Source of the DNA: Anaerolineae bacterium
Lineage (GTDB): Bacteria > Chloroflexota > Anaerolineae > Aggregatilineales > Phototrophicaceae
DNA length: 64,000 nt
Assembly (NCBI GenBank): GCA_016789005.1
Contig: JAEURA010000095.1
Coordinates: 1 to 64,000 of the forward strand
Direction: 5' to 3'
This document shows positions 7,885 through 16,313 of the stretch, piece by piece. Under the pieces are notes generated by a model that saw only the letters and a list, made by a program, of their open reading frames with translations, ran no database searches and was not told the DNA's origin. Positions within the stretch are counted from its first letter, which is position 1. Every line of letters starts with the position of its first letter. Both the position numbers and the translations under genes were made by a program.

Positions 7885-8991
7885 ATGAAGCTGGCGCTCG
7901 TTCATGACTGGCTCAACCAGCGCGGCGGCGCGGAAGATGTCCTGGAGACGCTGGTCGCGCAGCATCCATCTGCGCCGGTCTATACCAGTATCTTCGCGCC
8001 CGATCTTATGCCGCCATTCTACGGCGACTGGGATATTCATCCCCTGTGGATCGACGCTCTGCCCGGCATTCACCGGCATCATCAACCCTACCTGCCCTTC
8101 TACCCGCTTGCCTGGGATCGCCTCGATCTCTCGGCGTACGATGTCGTCCTGAGCAACAAGAGCGGCTTCTGTCACGGCATCCGACACGGGAGCAGCACCC
8201 TCCACATCTGTTACTGCCTGGCGCCGACCCGCTACGTCTGGGGGCTGGATTCCTATGTCGAGCGAGAGGGGTTGGGACGCGCCGCCCGAATCGCGCTGCG
8301 ACCGCTGATCGCGCTGCTTCAGCGGTGGGACTACGCCGCCGCGCAGCGGGTCCACCATTTCGTCGCCATCTCGACGGAGATTCAGCAGCGCATAAAGACC
8401 TACTACCGGCGGGACTCAGAGATCATCTATCCGCCGGTCGATACCCGGCGCTTTCAACCTTCCGCCAGGGTCGAAGACTACTTCCTGGTCGTCTCCCGCC
8501 TGATCCCTTACAAGCGGATCGATCTGGCGGTGGAAGCGGCGACACAGCTGAATCTGCCGCTGAAGGTGGCGGGCAGAGGGCGCGATCTGGAGCGGCTGAA
8601 GGCGCTTGCCGGTCCGACGGTCGAGTTCCTGGGCTACGTCCCCGACGACGACCTGCCCGATCTGATGGCGCGCTGCAAGGCGTTCCTGTTCCCCGGCTTA
8701 GAAGATTTCGGCATCACCCCGGTGCAGGCGCAGGCGGCGGGCCGCCCGGTCATCGCTTACGGCGGCGGCGGCGCGCTCGACACGGTTATCCCCGGCAGGA
8801 CGGGCGTCCTGTTTTCATCAATGACGGTCGAGAGCCTGATGAGCGCGATGGAGTCGTTCGATGCCGGCGCGTTCGATGTCCGCGTCCTGCGCGACCATGC
8901 CGAGCGCTTCGACACCGGCGTCTTCAACCGAGAGATCGAGGAAACCCTCGACCGCGCCTGGGCGGCGTTTCGCGCCGCGCGACGAAGCTGA
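7885..8991 (+). CDS. Family 4 glycosyltransferase
   Basis: A GT-B fold transferase of 368 aa. The N-terminal domain starts KLALVHDWLNQRGGAEDVLE, a common opening of GT4 enzymes in polysaccharide clusters. The C-terminal domain has VVSRLIPYKRIDLAVEA, then PGLEDFGITPVQAQAAGRPV with the E-X7-E-like motif that binds the nucleotide sugar. ATG 7885 is chosen because the encoded protein begins exactly at the conserved domain start; upstream in-frame sequence overlaps the rnhB end and is not conserved-looking. Sugar and acceptor are unknown. Confidence 0.9.
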   Translation: MKLALVHDWLNQRGGAEDVLETLVAQHPSAPVYTSIFAPDLMPPFYGDWDIHPLWIDALPGIHRHHQPYLPFYPLAWDRLDLSAYDVVLSNKSGFCHGIRHGSSTLHICYCLAPTRYVWGLDSYVEREGLGRAARIALRPLIALLQRWDYAAAQRVHHFVAISTEIQQRIKTYYRRDSEIIYPPVDTRRFQPSARVEDYFLVVSRLIPYKRIDLAVEAATQLNLPLKVAGRGRDLERLKALAGPTVEFLGYVPDDDLPDLMARCKAFLFPGLEDFGITPVQAQAAGRPVIAYGGGGALDTVIPGRTGVLFSSMTVESLMSAMESFDAGAFDVRVLRDHAERFDTGVFNREIEETLDRAWAAFRAARRS

Positions 8992-9106
8992 CTCTTGCGT
9001 CCGCGCGCCTTTTCGATAAGGTTATGGAGCCTGTTGGGCACGGCGATCTCATCCGTTTTTCGTATCTTTAAGGGCGCGGCACATCGCGCTGGCGAGGATC
9101 AAGAGC

Positions 9107-9769
9107 ATGGAACTGCGCATCGTCTGGCGGGTGTTCCGCCGCTGGTGGTGGCTGGCACTCATTCCGGTCGTGATCGCCTCGGTCGTGACTGTGCCCAGCC
9201 TGCTCAACCGCCCAACAACCTCCGGCGGTTTCGCCAGGAGTATCACCTACAGCGCGGCGCAGTCGCTCGAAGCCATCCCGCGTACCGAAGGCGACTACCA
9301 GGACATCTGGCTGTCCTCGGAACTCACCGTCAACGCCTTCACCGACTGGATACGTGGCAGCCGCTTCAAAGAGGAAGTCGCAGCCGCTGCCGGCGTCGAC
9401 GGCGCGCTCTTCGGCATCGCAGCGGATAATGCCCGAAGTGTCGGTCGCATCGATCTGAGCTATCCCACCGCCGAAGGCTTGGAAGCAATCAGCGCGGCGG
9501 TGATCGATGTGCTTTCGACGCGCAGCGCCGACTATTTCGCCCAACTGGGCGGCGAACCTGCCGCTGTGACGCTGCTGGGAGAAACACCCATCACGCCCGC
9601 GCCGCCGCCGCTGACCGACCGCTTCGCGCCGCTGGTGCGGATCGCGCTCGGCGCTGCCGCCGGTGTGCTGCTCATGGCGCTGGCATACTTCCTCGATCCA
9701 TTCGTGCACAGCCGCGAAGAAATCAACGCCGCGGGCATCAGGGTCATCGGCGCGATCCCACGCCGCTGA
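9107..9769 (+). CDS. Wzz/chain-length-determinant-like membrane protein
   Basis: The 220-aa protein has an N-terminal transmembrane helix (about residues 14-32, after a basic and Trp-rich start) and a second helix near the C-terminus (about 177-197). The second is followed by a short tail ending IGAIPRR. Two flanking helices around an extracytoplasmic domain, with a C-terminal GxIP-type ending, are the layout of polysaccharide co-polymerases that set chain length. The position at the end of the glycosyltransferase cluster fits. No tyrosine-kinase domain is attached. Confidence 0.65.
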   Translation: MELRIVWRVFRRWWWLALIPVVIASVVTVPSLLNRPTTSGGFARSITYSAAQSLEAIPRTEGDYQDIWLSSELTVNAFTDWIRGSRFKEEVAAAAGVDGALFGIAADNARSVGRIDLSYPTAEGLEAISAAVIDVLSTRSADYFAQLGGEPAAVTLLGETPITPAPPPLTDRFAPLVRIALGAAAGVLLMALAYFLDPFVHSREEINAAGIRVIGAIPRR

Positions 9770-9773
9770 CAGT

Positions 9774-10055
9774 TCAGCCCTGCCCTTTGCGCCGCGCTTC
9801 GCTGCGAACGAAATAGAGCGCCATCGCCAGCGTACCAATGCTGAACAGCCCACCCACCAGGAAACCGGCGAACAATGCCTGATAGGCGTTGTTACCCTGC
9901 GCTGCGCCGACCAGGGTCATCAGGATGACGCTGACCACGATGCCGACCGCCGACACGATGACCGGTGAGAGCCAGCGCCGGCGGATGGCGAGGTACATCC
10001 CGAAAAGTACCAGCGCGAAAACGAGATACAGCAGCCAGCTTGTCGCATTTGCCAT
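9774..10055 (-). CDS. Small membrane protein, 93 aa, unknown function
   Basis: Three hydrophobic segments (about residues 7-23, 30-52 and 60-82) suggest a small integral membrane protein. A short basic tail follows. I recognise no family. It converges on the Wzz-like gene with only 4 bp between the stops and sits 25 bp downstream of the cyclase gene on the same strand. ATG at 10055 follows a GAAAGAAG-type ribosome site. Confidence 0.65.
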   Translation of the reverse strand: MANATSWLLYLVFALVLFGMYLAIRRRWLSPVIVSAVGIVVSVILMTLVGAAQGNNAYQALFAGFLVGGLFSIGTLAMALYFVRSEARRKGQG

Positions 10056-10080
10056 AGGGTTTCTCTTCTTTCAAGCCCGC

Positions 10081-10713
10081 TCACGTCTCCAGACTGCGCA
10101 GCACCGCCCGCACCGGCGACCCACAGGCGGCGTCCAGCTTCAGCGGCGGGGCGAACAGATCGTACACGCCGTCCGGGACATGGCGCAGGAACAGGTTTTC
10201 CAGGTTGGCGATTCCGTGACGTCCGAGCGCCTGATGACCGGGAAGGTCGGTGCTGGCAGCATCGTCAAACGACGGGGTATCGATGCCGATCAGGACGACG
10301 CCCTGCGCCGCCAGCCAGTCGATCAGCGTCACGTCAGGATAGGGAAATGTCGGGTCCCAGACGGAACCTGCCAGGTCGCTGTAGCGGGTGTGAATGAGCA
10401 GGCGCGGCACGCGCGCCAGGGAGAATCCTGGCGGGAAATCGGCGGGCGTGATCGCTCCGGTCGGTCGGGCGACGGTCACGACCCTCGCCGCGCCGATGTA
10501 TGGCTCCAGAGGCAGCGCCGCCGGGTGCGCTCCGCCGTCACGGTAATGATAGGGGGCGTCGGCATGTGTGCCGATGTGCGGCGTAGTGGTCAGCGTGACA
10601 AGATTTACTGGATCGCCCGCCGACAGCCGAAGCGCCGGCACAGCGCGGTAAGCCGTATCGCCGGGAAAGACGGCGGTCGTCGCGGCGACCGTGCGTGTGA
10701 TGTCGTAGAGCAT
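10081..10713 (-). CDS. Cyclase-family hydrolase (KynB/arylformamidase-like)
   Basis: Metal-dependent amidohydrolase of the cyclase/KynB family. TPHIGTHADAPYHY contains the HXGTHXDXPXH metal motif, and GIDTPSFDD matches the second signature of the family. FPGDTAY near the N-terminus is also typical. I chose ATG 10713 because a GGAGG lies 7 bases upstream and the resulting 210 aa match KynB length; ATG 10755 is an alternative. KynB hydrolyses N-formylkynurenine, but related members act on other amides or cyclic imides and no other kynurenine gene is nearby, so the substrate is uncertain. Confidence 0.8.
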   Translation of the reverse strand: MLYDITRTVAATTAVFPGDTAYRAVPALRLSAGDPVNLVTLTTTPHIGTHADAPYHYRDGGAHPAALPLEPYIGAARVVTVARPTGAITPADFPPGFSLARVPRLLIHTRYSDLAGSVWDPTFPYPDVTLIDWLAAQGVVLIGIDTPSFDDAASTDLPGHQALGRHGIANLENLFLRHVPDGVYDLFAPPLKLDAACGSPVRAVLRSLET

Positions 10714-10867
10714 GCCCCGCCTCCACTCCGGAACGGGCAGGAACAGGATGTCCATTGCCTCGCGTTCAGTATTGTACGTGCGGTCTCGTTTTATTCCCAA
10801 CAGGAGGTTTGCGTGTACAATTACGCTTCGGCAAAGTGGCATTCGCAAGACCTCGAAAGGGAACGAG

Positions 10868-11641
10868 ATGATCACTCCCCTTTTTGATCTGACGGGGAAA
10901 GTCGCCGTCGTGACCGGAGCGTCGCGCGGGATCGGTCAGGCAATCGCCGAAGCCCTGAGCGGAGCGGGGGCAAAGGTCGTGATCAGCAGCCGCCGGCAGG
11001 AGAATCTCGCCCCGGTGGTCGAGTCGATCCGCGCGGCGGGGCGTGAAATCACCGCCGTCGTCGCCCACAGCGGCGACCGCTCGGCGCTGCAAAGCCTGGC
11101 GCAGGCGGCGCTGGATGCCTATGGGCGCATCGATATCCTGGTCAATAACACAGCGACCAACCCTCATTTTGGTCCGATGCTCGACGCCGAAGACAGCCTG
11201 TGGCAGAAGACTATCGAAGTCAACATCATGGGCAACGTCTGGCTGACTCAGGCAGTCGTGCCCGCCATGCGAGTGGTGGGTGGCGGCAAGATCATCAACA
11301 TCGCCTCGGTGAACGGGCTGCGCCCCGGTCACTGGCAGGGGATCTACAGCATGACCAAAGCCGCCGTCATCAGCCTGACTGAGACGCTGGCGATGGAACT
11401 GGCTGGGGACAATATCCAGGTCAACGCCGTCGCGCCGGGGCTGGTCCGCACGAAATTCGCCCGCGTACTTTGGGAGAATGAGGCGCTGTTGAAAGCCGTC
11501 ACCGATCGCACACCGGCGAACCGCATCGGCGAGCCGGAAGACATCAGCGGCATCGTGCTCTACCTGGCGTCCGGCGCGTCGAATTTCGCCACCGGGCAGG
11601 TCTTCGTGGTAGACGGCGGGCTTTCTGTCCCGATGCTTTAG
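10868..11641 (+). CDS. Short-chain dehydrogenase/reductase
   Basis: Classical NAD(P)-dependent SDR of 257 aa. TGASRGIGQAIAE is the cofactor motif, NNTATN stands in the place of the usual NNAG, and IYSMTKAAV holds the catalytic Tyr-X3-Lys with an upstream Ser (NIASVNG). The end ATGQVFVVDGGL is typical. ATG 10868 follows AAAGGGAACG. It is divergent from the cyclase gene. Substrate unknown; an alcohol or 3-oxoacyl derivative would be normal for the family. Confidence 0.87.
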   Translation: MITPLFDLTGKVAVVTGASRGIGQAIAEALSGAGAKVVISSRRQENLAPVVESIRAAGREITAVVAHSGDRSALQSLAQAALDAYGRIDILVNNTATNPHFGPMLDAEDSLWQKTIEVNIMGNVWLTQAVVPAMRVVGGGKIINIASVNGLRPGHWQGIYSMTKAAVISLTETLAMELAGDNIQVNAVAPGLVRTKFARVLWENEALLKAVTDRTPANRIGEPEDISGIVLYLASGASNFATGQVFVVDGGLSVPML

Positions 11642-11681
11642 CGCCTGATTCGATCATTGTAAGGAGGAAGCAACACCGACT

Positions 11682-12176
11682 ATGCGGTTGGACCTGTACA
11701 CGGAAAAGTCGATTGCCGAAAGCCTCTCCGCCCTCAATGCGCGACTGCAAGCCAAAGGGTCGAGTCGCAGCAATCTAGAGGGGTGGATCGAAAAGAGCGG
11801 CACGTTTGCCGTCAGCATCACCACTCCGGTCGCCGGGAAATTCTCCAGGCGCACCACTCTGCACGGCAAGCTGGAGCGTCGCGACGGGCACACGGTCGTC
11901 CACATCGACGTGCCCAGCGGAGCCAACCGCCAGGGAATCGTCCTGATGGTCGGCGCAGTCGCCCTGATCAGCGTGGCGCTGATGGCGAGCAGCAACGTGA
12001 TGCTGGCGCTGGCACTGCTGCCCATCGCCGCCTATCTGTACATCCCCATGCGCGGCGACCACGACAACAGCGCCGCGCTGATCGGCGATGTGCAGCGGAC
12101 TCTGAAAGCGCGAAACACGCCGCCGAAACGCCAGACCGGCGAAAAAGAGTCGGTGCGCGCGCGCGTCAAAAGCTAG
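11682..12176 (+). CDS. Membrane protein of unknown function, 164 aa
   Basis: An N-terminal soluble half (residues 1-88) is followed by two adjacent hydrophobic segments (about 89-103 and 106-122) and a basic C-terminal tail rich in Arg and Lys. No family is recognised. AAGGAGG lies 12 bases upstream of the ATG. It sits between the SDR gene and an enoyl-CoA hydratase with short gaps on the same strand, so it may be cotranscribed. Confidence 0.65.
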   Translation: MRLDLYTEKSIAESLSALNARLQAKGSSRSNLEGWIEKSGTFAVSITTPVAGKFSRRTTLHGKLERRDGHTVVHIDVPSGANRQGIVLMVGAVALISVALMASSNVMLALALLPIAAYLYIPMRGDHDNSAALIGDVQRTLKARNTPPKRQTGEKESVRARVKS

Positions 12177-12198
12177 ACCCTAGATTAAGGACGACATC

Positions 12199-12996
12199 TT
12201 GACTCAAACATCCCCTTCAGAAAAACTGCTCATTGAACGCCGCGAGGCGGTCACCTTACTGACGATCAACCGCCCTGAAGTCCGCAACGCCGTCGATGAC
12301 GAAACGATGAATGCGCTGCGCGCTGCGTTGCAGGGGTGCGCCGATGACGGGACGCGCTGCGTGGTGCTGACCGGAGCGGGCGGAGCCTTTTCTGCCGGAG
12401 CCGACCTGAAGAAAGCGGCGCTGAGCGGCTTCGGTCCCGAAGAAACGTTTCGCCTGCTAACCGACTGCTACGGTCCAACGCTCAAAGCCATCCGGTCCTG
12501 TCCCTGGCCCGTCCTGGCGGCGGTGGACGGCTACGCGGCAGGCATCGGCTGCGACATGGCACTCGCCTGCGACATTCGACTGGTCAGCGCGCGCGGCAGG
12601 TTCGCCGAGTTGTTCATCCGCATCGGCTTGATCCCGGACGGCGGGGGAACTTATCTGCTGCCGCGCATCATCGGGACGGGCAGAGCGCTGGAGATGATCC
12701 TGACCGGCGACGATGTATCCGCCGCCGAGGCGCTGCACATCGGGCTGGCGAACAAGGTCTTCCCGGTCGAGTCCTTCGTGCAGGATGTGCGCGCCTATGC
12801 CGAGCGCATCAGCCGGCAGGCGCCTGGCTCGCTGCGCCGCGGCAAAGCCGCCCTGCTGGAATCGCTGAACAGCAGCTACGAGGATGCCCTGGCGCGCGAA
12901 GCCGCCAACCAGCGCGATATTCTGATGTCCGAGGATGGGATGGAAGGCTTTCGCGCCTTCCTGGAGAAGCGCTCGCCGCGTTGGACGGGGCGCTGA
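12199..12996 (+). CDS. Enoyl-CoA hydratase/isomerase family protein
   Basis: Crotonase-fold enzyme of 265 aa. LTGAGGAFSAGADLKK holds the first oxyanion-hole segment, AAVDGYAAGIGCDMALACD the second, and IGLIPDGGGTYLLPR the catalytic region. The catalytic Glu of classical hydratases is Asp here (IPDGGG), as in PaaG-type isomerases, so isomerase activity is possible. The start is a TTG at 12199 with AAGGA close upstream. It probably acts on short or aromatic acyl-CoA. Confidence 0.87.
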   Translation: MTQTSPSEKLLIERREAVTLLTINRPEVRNAVDDETMNALRAALQGCADDGTRCVVLTGAGGAFSAGADLKKAALSGFGPEETFRLLTDCYGPTLKAIRSCPWPVLAAVDGYAAGIGCDMALACDIRLVSARGRFAELFIRIGLIPDGGGTYLLPRIIGTGRALEMILTGDDVSAAEALHIGLANKVFPVESFVQDVRAYAERISRQAPGSLRRGKAALLESLNSSYEDALAREAANQRDILMSEDGMEGFRAFLEKRSPRWTGR

Positions 12997-13015
12997 ACCC
13001 AGATTACGGCAGGGT

Positions 13016-13041
13016 TCGCCGCGTCAGCGTTGGCGCGGCGA
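13016..13041. terminator. GC-rich hairpin between convergent genes
   Basis: TCGCCGCG (13016-13023) and CGCGGCGA (13034-13041) form an 8-bp perfect stem around a 10-base loop, midway between the stops of the enoyl-CoA hydratase and LMW-PTP genes. No U-tract follows, so intrinsic termination is only a possibility. Confidence 0.35.
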
Positions 13042-13054
13042 CCTTCGGCGTGAT

Positions 13055-13543
13055 TCAAAACCCGCGTTCTGAGCGAATGTAATCGAGGAGCGCCTGGCAG
13101 CCGCGCCGGACCAGCTCATAGACCTGATCGTGCGTGTTATCGTAGTATGGGTCGGGCACTTCATCGATTCCGACCAATCCTGCCGCCCTGGCATAGCTCA
13201 GAAAGAGACCGATCTCCGCCGTGCTGCCCGCCGACGCGCGGCGAATGTAGGACAGATTCTCGCGGTCCATCGCCAGCACATAATCGAAACGATCCAGGTC
13301 GTCGCGCTCGATCTGCCGGGAACGCCCCTCATAGGCTATACCCAACCGGCTCAACACCCGCAGCGTACCGGCGTGCGCCTTCTCGCCGACATGATAGGCG
13401 CTGGTCCCGGCGGAATCGACCTCGATTTTGCCGCTCAGACTGGCATCCTGCACCATCTGACGAAAGACTCCCTCCGCCATCGGCGAACGGCAGATATTCC
13501 CCATGCAGACCATCAGCACCCTTACGGGTCGCGCTTGTGCCAC
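13055..13543 (-). CDS. Low-molecular-weight protein-tyrosine phosphatase
   Basis: The P-loop CMGNICRSPMAEG (about residues 13-25) carries the Cys-X5-Arg-Ser motif, and EVPDPYYDN near the C-terminus supplies the general-acid Asp. At 162 aa it has the usual size for LMW-PTPs and arsenate reductase-like relatives; the DPYY loop argues for a phosphatase. Such enzymes often control bacterial tyrosine kinases that regulate polysaccharide export, but no tyrosine kinase is seen here. The ATG at 13543 gives a start directly before the domain. Confidence 0.92.
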   Translation of the reverse strand: MAQARPVRVLMVCMGNICRSPMAEGVFRQMVQDASLSGKIEVDSAGTSAYHVGEKAHAGTLRVLSRLGIAYEGRSRQIERDDLDRFDYVLAMDRENLSYIRRASAGSTAEIGLFLSYARAAGLVGIDEVPDPYYDNTHDQVYELVRRGCQALLDYIRSERGF

Positions 13544-13639
13544 TTGTCCGCTCCATCCAGATCAACGCAGATCGATCAGAGAGGGCACGACGCATCGCGC
13601 CCTCTGTAACACTTGCTGAAAGCATGCCGGTAGGTTTGC

Positions 13640-14269
13640 CTAATCCGTCGGTTTGTCCGATTCCGTGTCATCGAGGATCAGGGCAGAGTCATCGTTTTCG
13701 CTCGGACTATCGATGATCGCCTCGGCGTCGAGCGCTTCTGTCTCTTCATGCGATGAAGCTGCCAGCGGCTCGGCTGCGGGCGCTGCGTCCTGCGGCGCGC
13801 TGTCTGCCGGCACATCCGACGTCGGGACCTCGGCGCGCACTTCACCGGTGATGTCCGGGCGCGTCATCGTGATCTTGCCGTCGATAAACGCCCCTTCTTC
13901 GGTGGTCAGCGCCTGGGCGTGAATGTCGCCCCAAACCCGACCGGTGCGCAAAATCTGGACTTTCTTGCCGCTGACATTGCCGCGCACCGCACCGGCAATC
14001 GAGATGTTGCGCGCGTTGACATCCGCATTGATGCGCGCCGTTTCACCCACCAGCACATTCCCGGTGATCTCCAGCGTTCCCGTGAAGTTCCCGTCGAGCC
14101 GGACATTCGTGCTGCTGCTCAGCTTTCCTTCAACGACGCTGCTTGCACCCAGCACCGTCTCGAAACCCACCGGCTGCTGGGCAGACACGGTCACCGGCGG
14201 CTTGCGCTCGCTCGACTGCGCCGGGGCAGGCGGAAGATCTACCTGACGACGACTGCCAAAAAACGACAT
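13640..14269 (-). CDS. Bactofilin (polymer-forming cytoskeletal protein)
   Basis: The centre (about residues 33-140) has repeated short beta-strand units such as VVEGKLSSSTNVRLDGNFTG, then GNVLVGETARINADV and GAVRGNV, the right-handed beta-helix pattern of the bactofilin domain. The N-terminus is a short Pro/Gln-rich tail. The C-terminal ~65 residues are acidic and Ala/Ser-rich, probably disordered. Bactofilins assemble into filaments at the membrane and help place cell-wall enzymes. It is 97 bp upstream of the LMW-PTP gene on the same strand. Confidence 0.88.
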   Translation of the reverse strand: MSFFGSRRQVDLPPAPAQSSERKPPVTVSAQQPVGFETVLGASSVVEGKLSSSTNVRLDGNFTGTLEITGNVLVGETARINADVNARNISIAGAVRGNVSGKKVQILRTGRVWGDIHAQALTTEEGAFIDGKITMTRPDITGEVRAEVPTSDVPADSAPQDAAPAAEPLAASSHEETEALDAEAIIDSPSENDDSALILDDTESDKPTD

Positions 14270-14344
14270 GGCTGTTCCCCTCCCAACCCGCAGAATTCGT
14301 CATGGATTATGATCGAACCCGGACGGTGTGTAAATCCACAGTCG

Positions 14345-16045
14345 CTAGAACAATCCGACGATGCTGTCGTCCTCATCCAGATCGATCTTTTCGGCGGCGG
14401 GGTGCTCCGGCAGACCCGGCATGGTCATCATCGTCCCACACAGCGGATAGATGAAGCCTGCGCCGACCGCCGCGCGCACCTCGCGAATCGGCAGGGTGAA
14501 GCCGCTCGGCGCGCCTTTGAGCGTCGGATCATGACTCAGGCTGAGGTGCGTCTTCGCCATGCAGATGGGCAGTCCGCCAAACCCGTTCGTCTCGTAGTTG
14601 GCGATCTGCTGCTCGGCGAGCGGTTCGTAGGAGACATCTGCCGCGCCGTAGATTTCGCGGGCAATCGTCTCGATCTTCCCCTTGATCGACAGCTCCAGCG
14701 GATACAGATGATGGAAGGCGTTCGGCTTGGACGCCGCCGTGACCACCATCTCACCCAGCTCCGCCGCGCCCGCCCCGCCGTCGGTGAAGTGACGCGCGGG
14801 AGACGCGCCAAGTGCGCCGGCTTCGACAGCGATGCGTCGCACCGCTTCGATCTCTTCTGGATAGTCGCCGTCGAAGACGTTGATGCCGACCACCGGCGTC
14901 ACGCCGTGCTTCTTCAGGTTCTCGATATGGCGAATCATGTTCGCCGCGCCGAACTCGACATCAGCGACGTTCTTTTCCAGCATCTCCGGAGGCAGCGGCT
15001 TGCCGGCGACGACCTTGTAGCGCCCGCTGTGCGCCTTCAGCGCGCGGATTGAGACAACGAGGACGGCGGCATCCGGCTTCAGACCGCTGGCGCGGCACTT
15101 GATGTTGAAGAATTTCTCCGCGCCGATGTCCGCCGCAAAGCCGGCTTCGGTGAACAGGTATTCCGCGCTGCGGATGGCGATCTGATCTGCCAGGACGCTG
15201 GCGTTGCCATGCGCAATGTTGGCGAAGGGTCCGGCGTGAACAATCGCCGGGGTATTTTCCAGCGTTTGCAGCAAATTCGGGCGGATGGCGTCGCGCATCA
15301 GCACGGTCATCGCCCCCGCCGCGCCGATCTGCTCGGCAGTCACCGGCGCACCATCGAAGGTCGTGCCGATCACGATACGTCCAAAGCGTTCGCGCATGTC
15401 CTCCAGGGAGGTCGTCAGCGCCAGGACCGCCATCACTTCGCTGGCGACAGCGATGTCGAAACCGGTCGTGCGTTCGTAGCCGTTTTCCACGCCGCCGCCG
15501 ACGCCGACGACGATGCGCCGGAGCGCCCGGTCGCTGACATCAAGCACGCGCCGCCAGGTGATCGCGTCCGGGTTGATGTTGAGCGGGTTGCCGCGCAGCA
15601 GCTTGTTGTCGATCATCGCTGCCAGCAGGTTATTGGCGGCGGTCACGGCGTGAATGTCGCCGGTCAGGTGCAGATTGAAGGTCTCCATCGGCACCACCTG
15701 GGCATAGCCGCCGCCGGCAGCGCCGCCCTTGATTCCAAAGGTAGGACCCTGCGACGGCTGGCGCAGCGTGATCACCGAGGTTTTGCCGAGATGTTTCATC
15801 GCCTGCCCCAAGCCCACCGTCATGGTCGTCTTGCCTTCGCCAAGGGGAGTCGGCGTGATGGCGGTGACCAGGATGTACTTGCCTATTGGGCGGTCTTTGA
15901 GCGTATCCAACGCGCTCAGACGCAGCTTGGCGATATAGGGGGAGCCATAGACATCAAAATCATCTTGAGTTAAGCCCATCTGCGCAGCGATTTCACTGAG
16001 CGGCTTCATCTGAGCGCGTTGGGCAATTTCCAAACTGGACAACAT
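14345..16045 (-). CDS. fhs: Formate--tetrahydrofolate ligase
   Basis: ATP-dependent synthesis of 10-formyl-THF from formate. The motifs ITPTPLGEGKTTMTVGLGQA (P-loop, about residues 59-78) and IKGGAAGGGYAQVVPME are diagnostic of Fhs, and length 566 aa is normal. The start ATG 16045 is followed by a second in-frame Met at residue 13. It supplies one-carbon units for purines or fMet and takes part in the Wood-Ljungdahl methyl branch; no other gene of that pathway is in the window. It is divergent from the MFS transporter. Confidence 0.96.
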   Translation of the reverse strand: MLSSLEIAQRAQMKPLSEIAAQMGLTQDDFDVYGSPYIAKLRLSALDTLKDRPIGKYILVTAITPTPLGEGKTTMTVGLGQAMKHLGKTSVITLRQPSQGPTFGIKGGAAGGGYAQVVPMETFNLHLTGDIHAVTAANNLLAAMIDNKLLRGNPLNINPDAITWRRVLDVSDRALRRIVVGVGGGVENGYERTTGFDIAVASEVMAVLALTTSLEDMRERFGRIVIGTTFDGAPVTAEQIGAAGAMTVLMRDAIRPNLLQTLENTPAIVHAGPFANIAHGNASVLADQIAIRSAEYLFTEAGFAADIGAEKFFNIKCRASGLKPDAAVLVVSIRALKAHSGRYKVVAGKPLPPEMLEKNVADVEFGAANMIRHIENLKKHGVTPVVGINVFDGDYPEEIEAVRRIAVEAGALGASPARHFTDGGAGAAELGEMVVTAASKPNAFHHLYPLELSIKGKIETIAREIYGAADVSYEPLAEQQIANYETNGFGGLPICMAKTHLSLSHDPTLKGAPSGFTLPIREVRAAVGAGFIYPLCGTMMTMPGLPEHPAAEKIDLDEDDSIVGLF

Positions 16046-16313
16046 CCTTGTTTCCCTTCTGAATCTTCAGAACCTTAACGACCATCTTTCATTTGGTCTT
16101 GATTGTACCCCCCTTACGTAAAAATGCTGCACACCGCCTCCAGATGAGACCATCGCAGACCAACCAGTCCACCGCAGGGGAACCGTCGGATTTTGACCTC
16201 TGGACAGCGTTATGGAATATGCTATGCTTCACAAAGGTAATGGTTTACACACCTACACCCACACCCTCATCTTCTTTCGTGAAAAACAGGACTCAGAGGA
16301 ATCACGTCACGCT
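16046..16313. other. Divergent intergenic region between fhs and an MFS gene
   Basis: This 268-bp stretch is noticeably AT-richer than its surroundings. It holds TACAAT-like (minus) and TATGCT-like (plus) hexamers that could serve the two divergent genes, but no convincing -35 partner. I see no hairpin, riboswitch-like fold or small gene. An open frame runs back to 16212 in the MFS phase but has poor coding character. Confidence 0.4.
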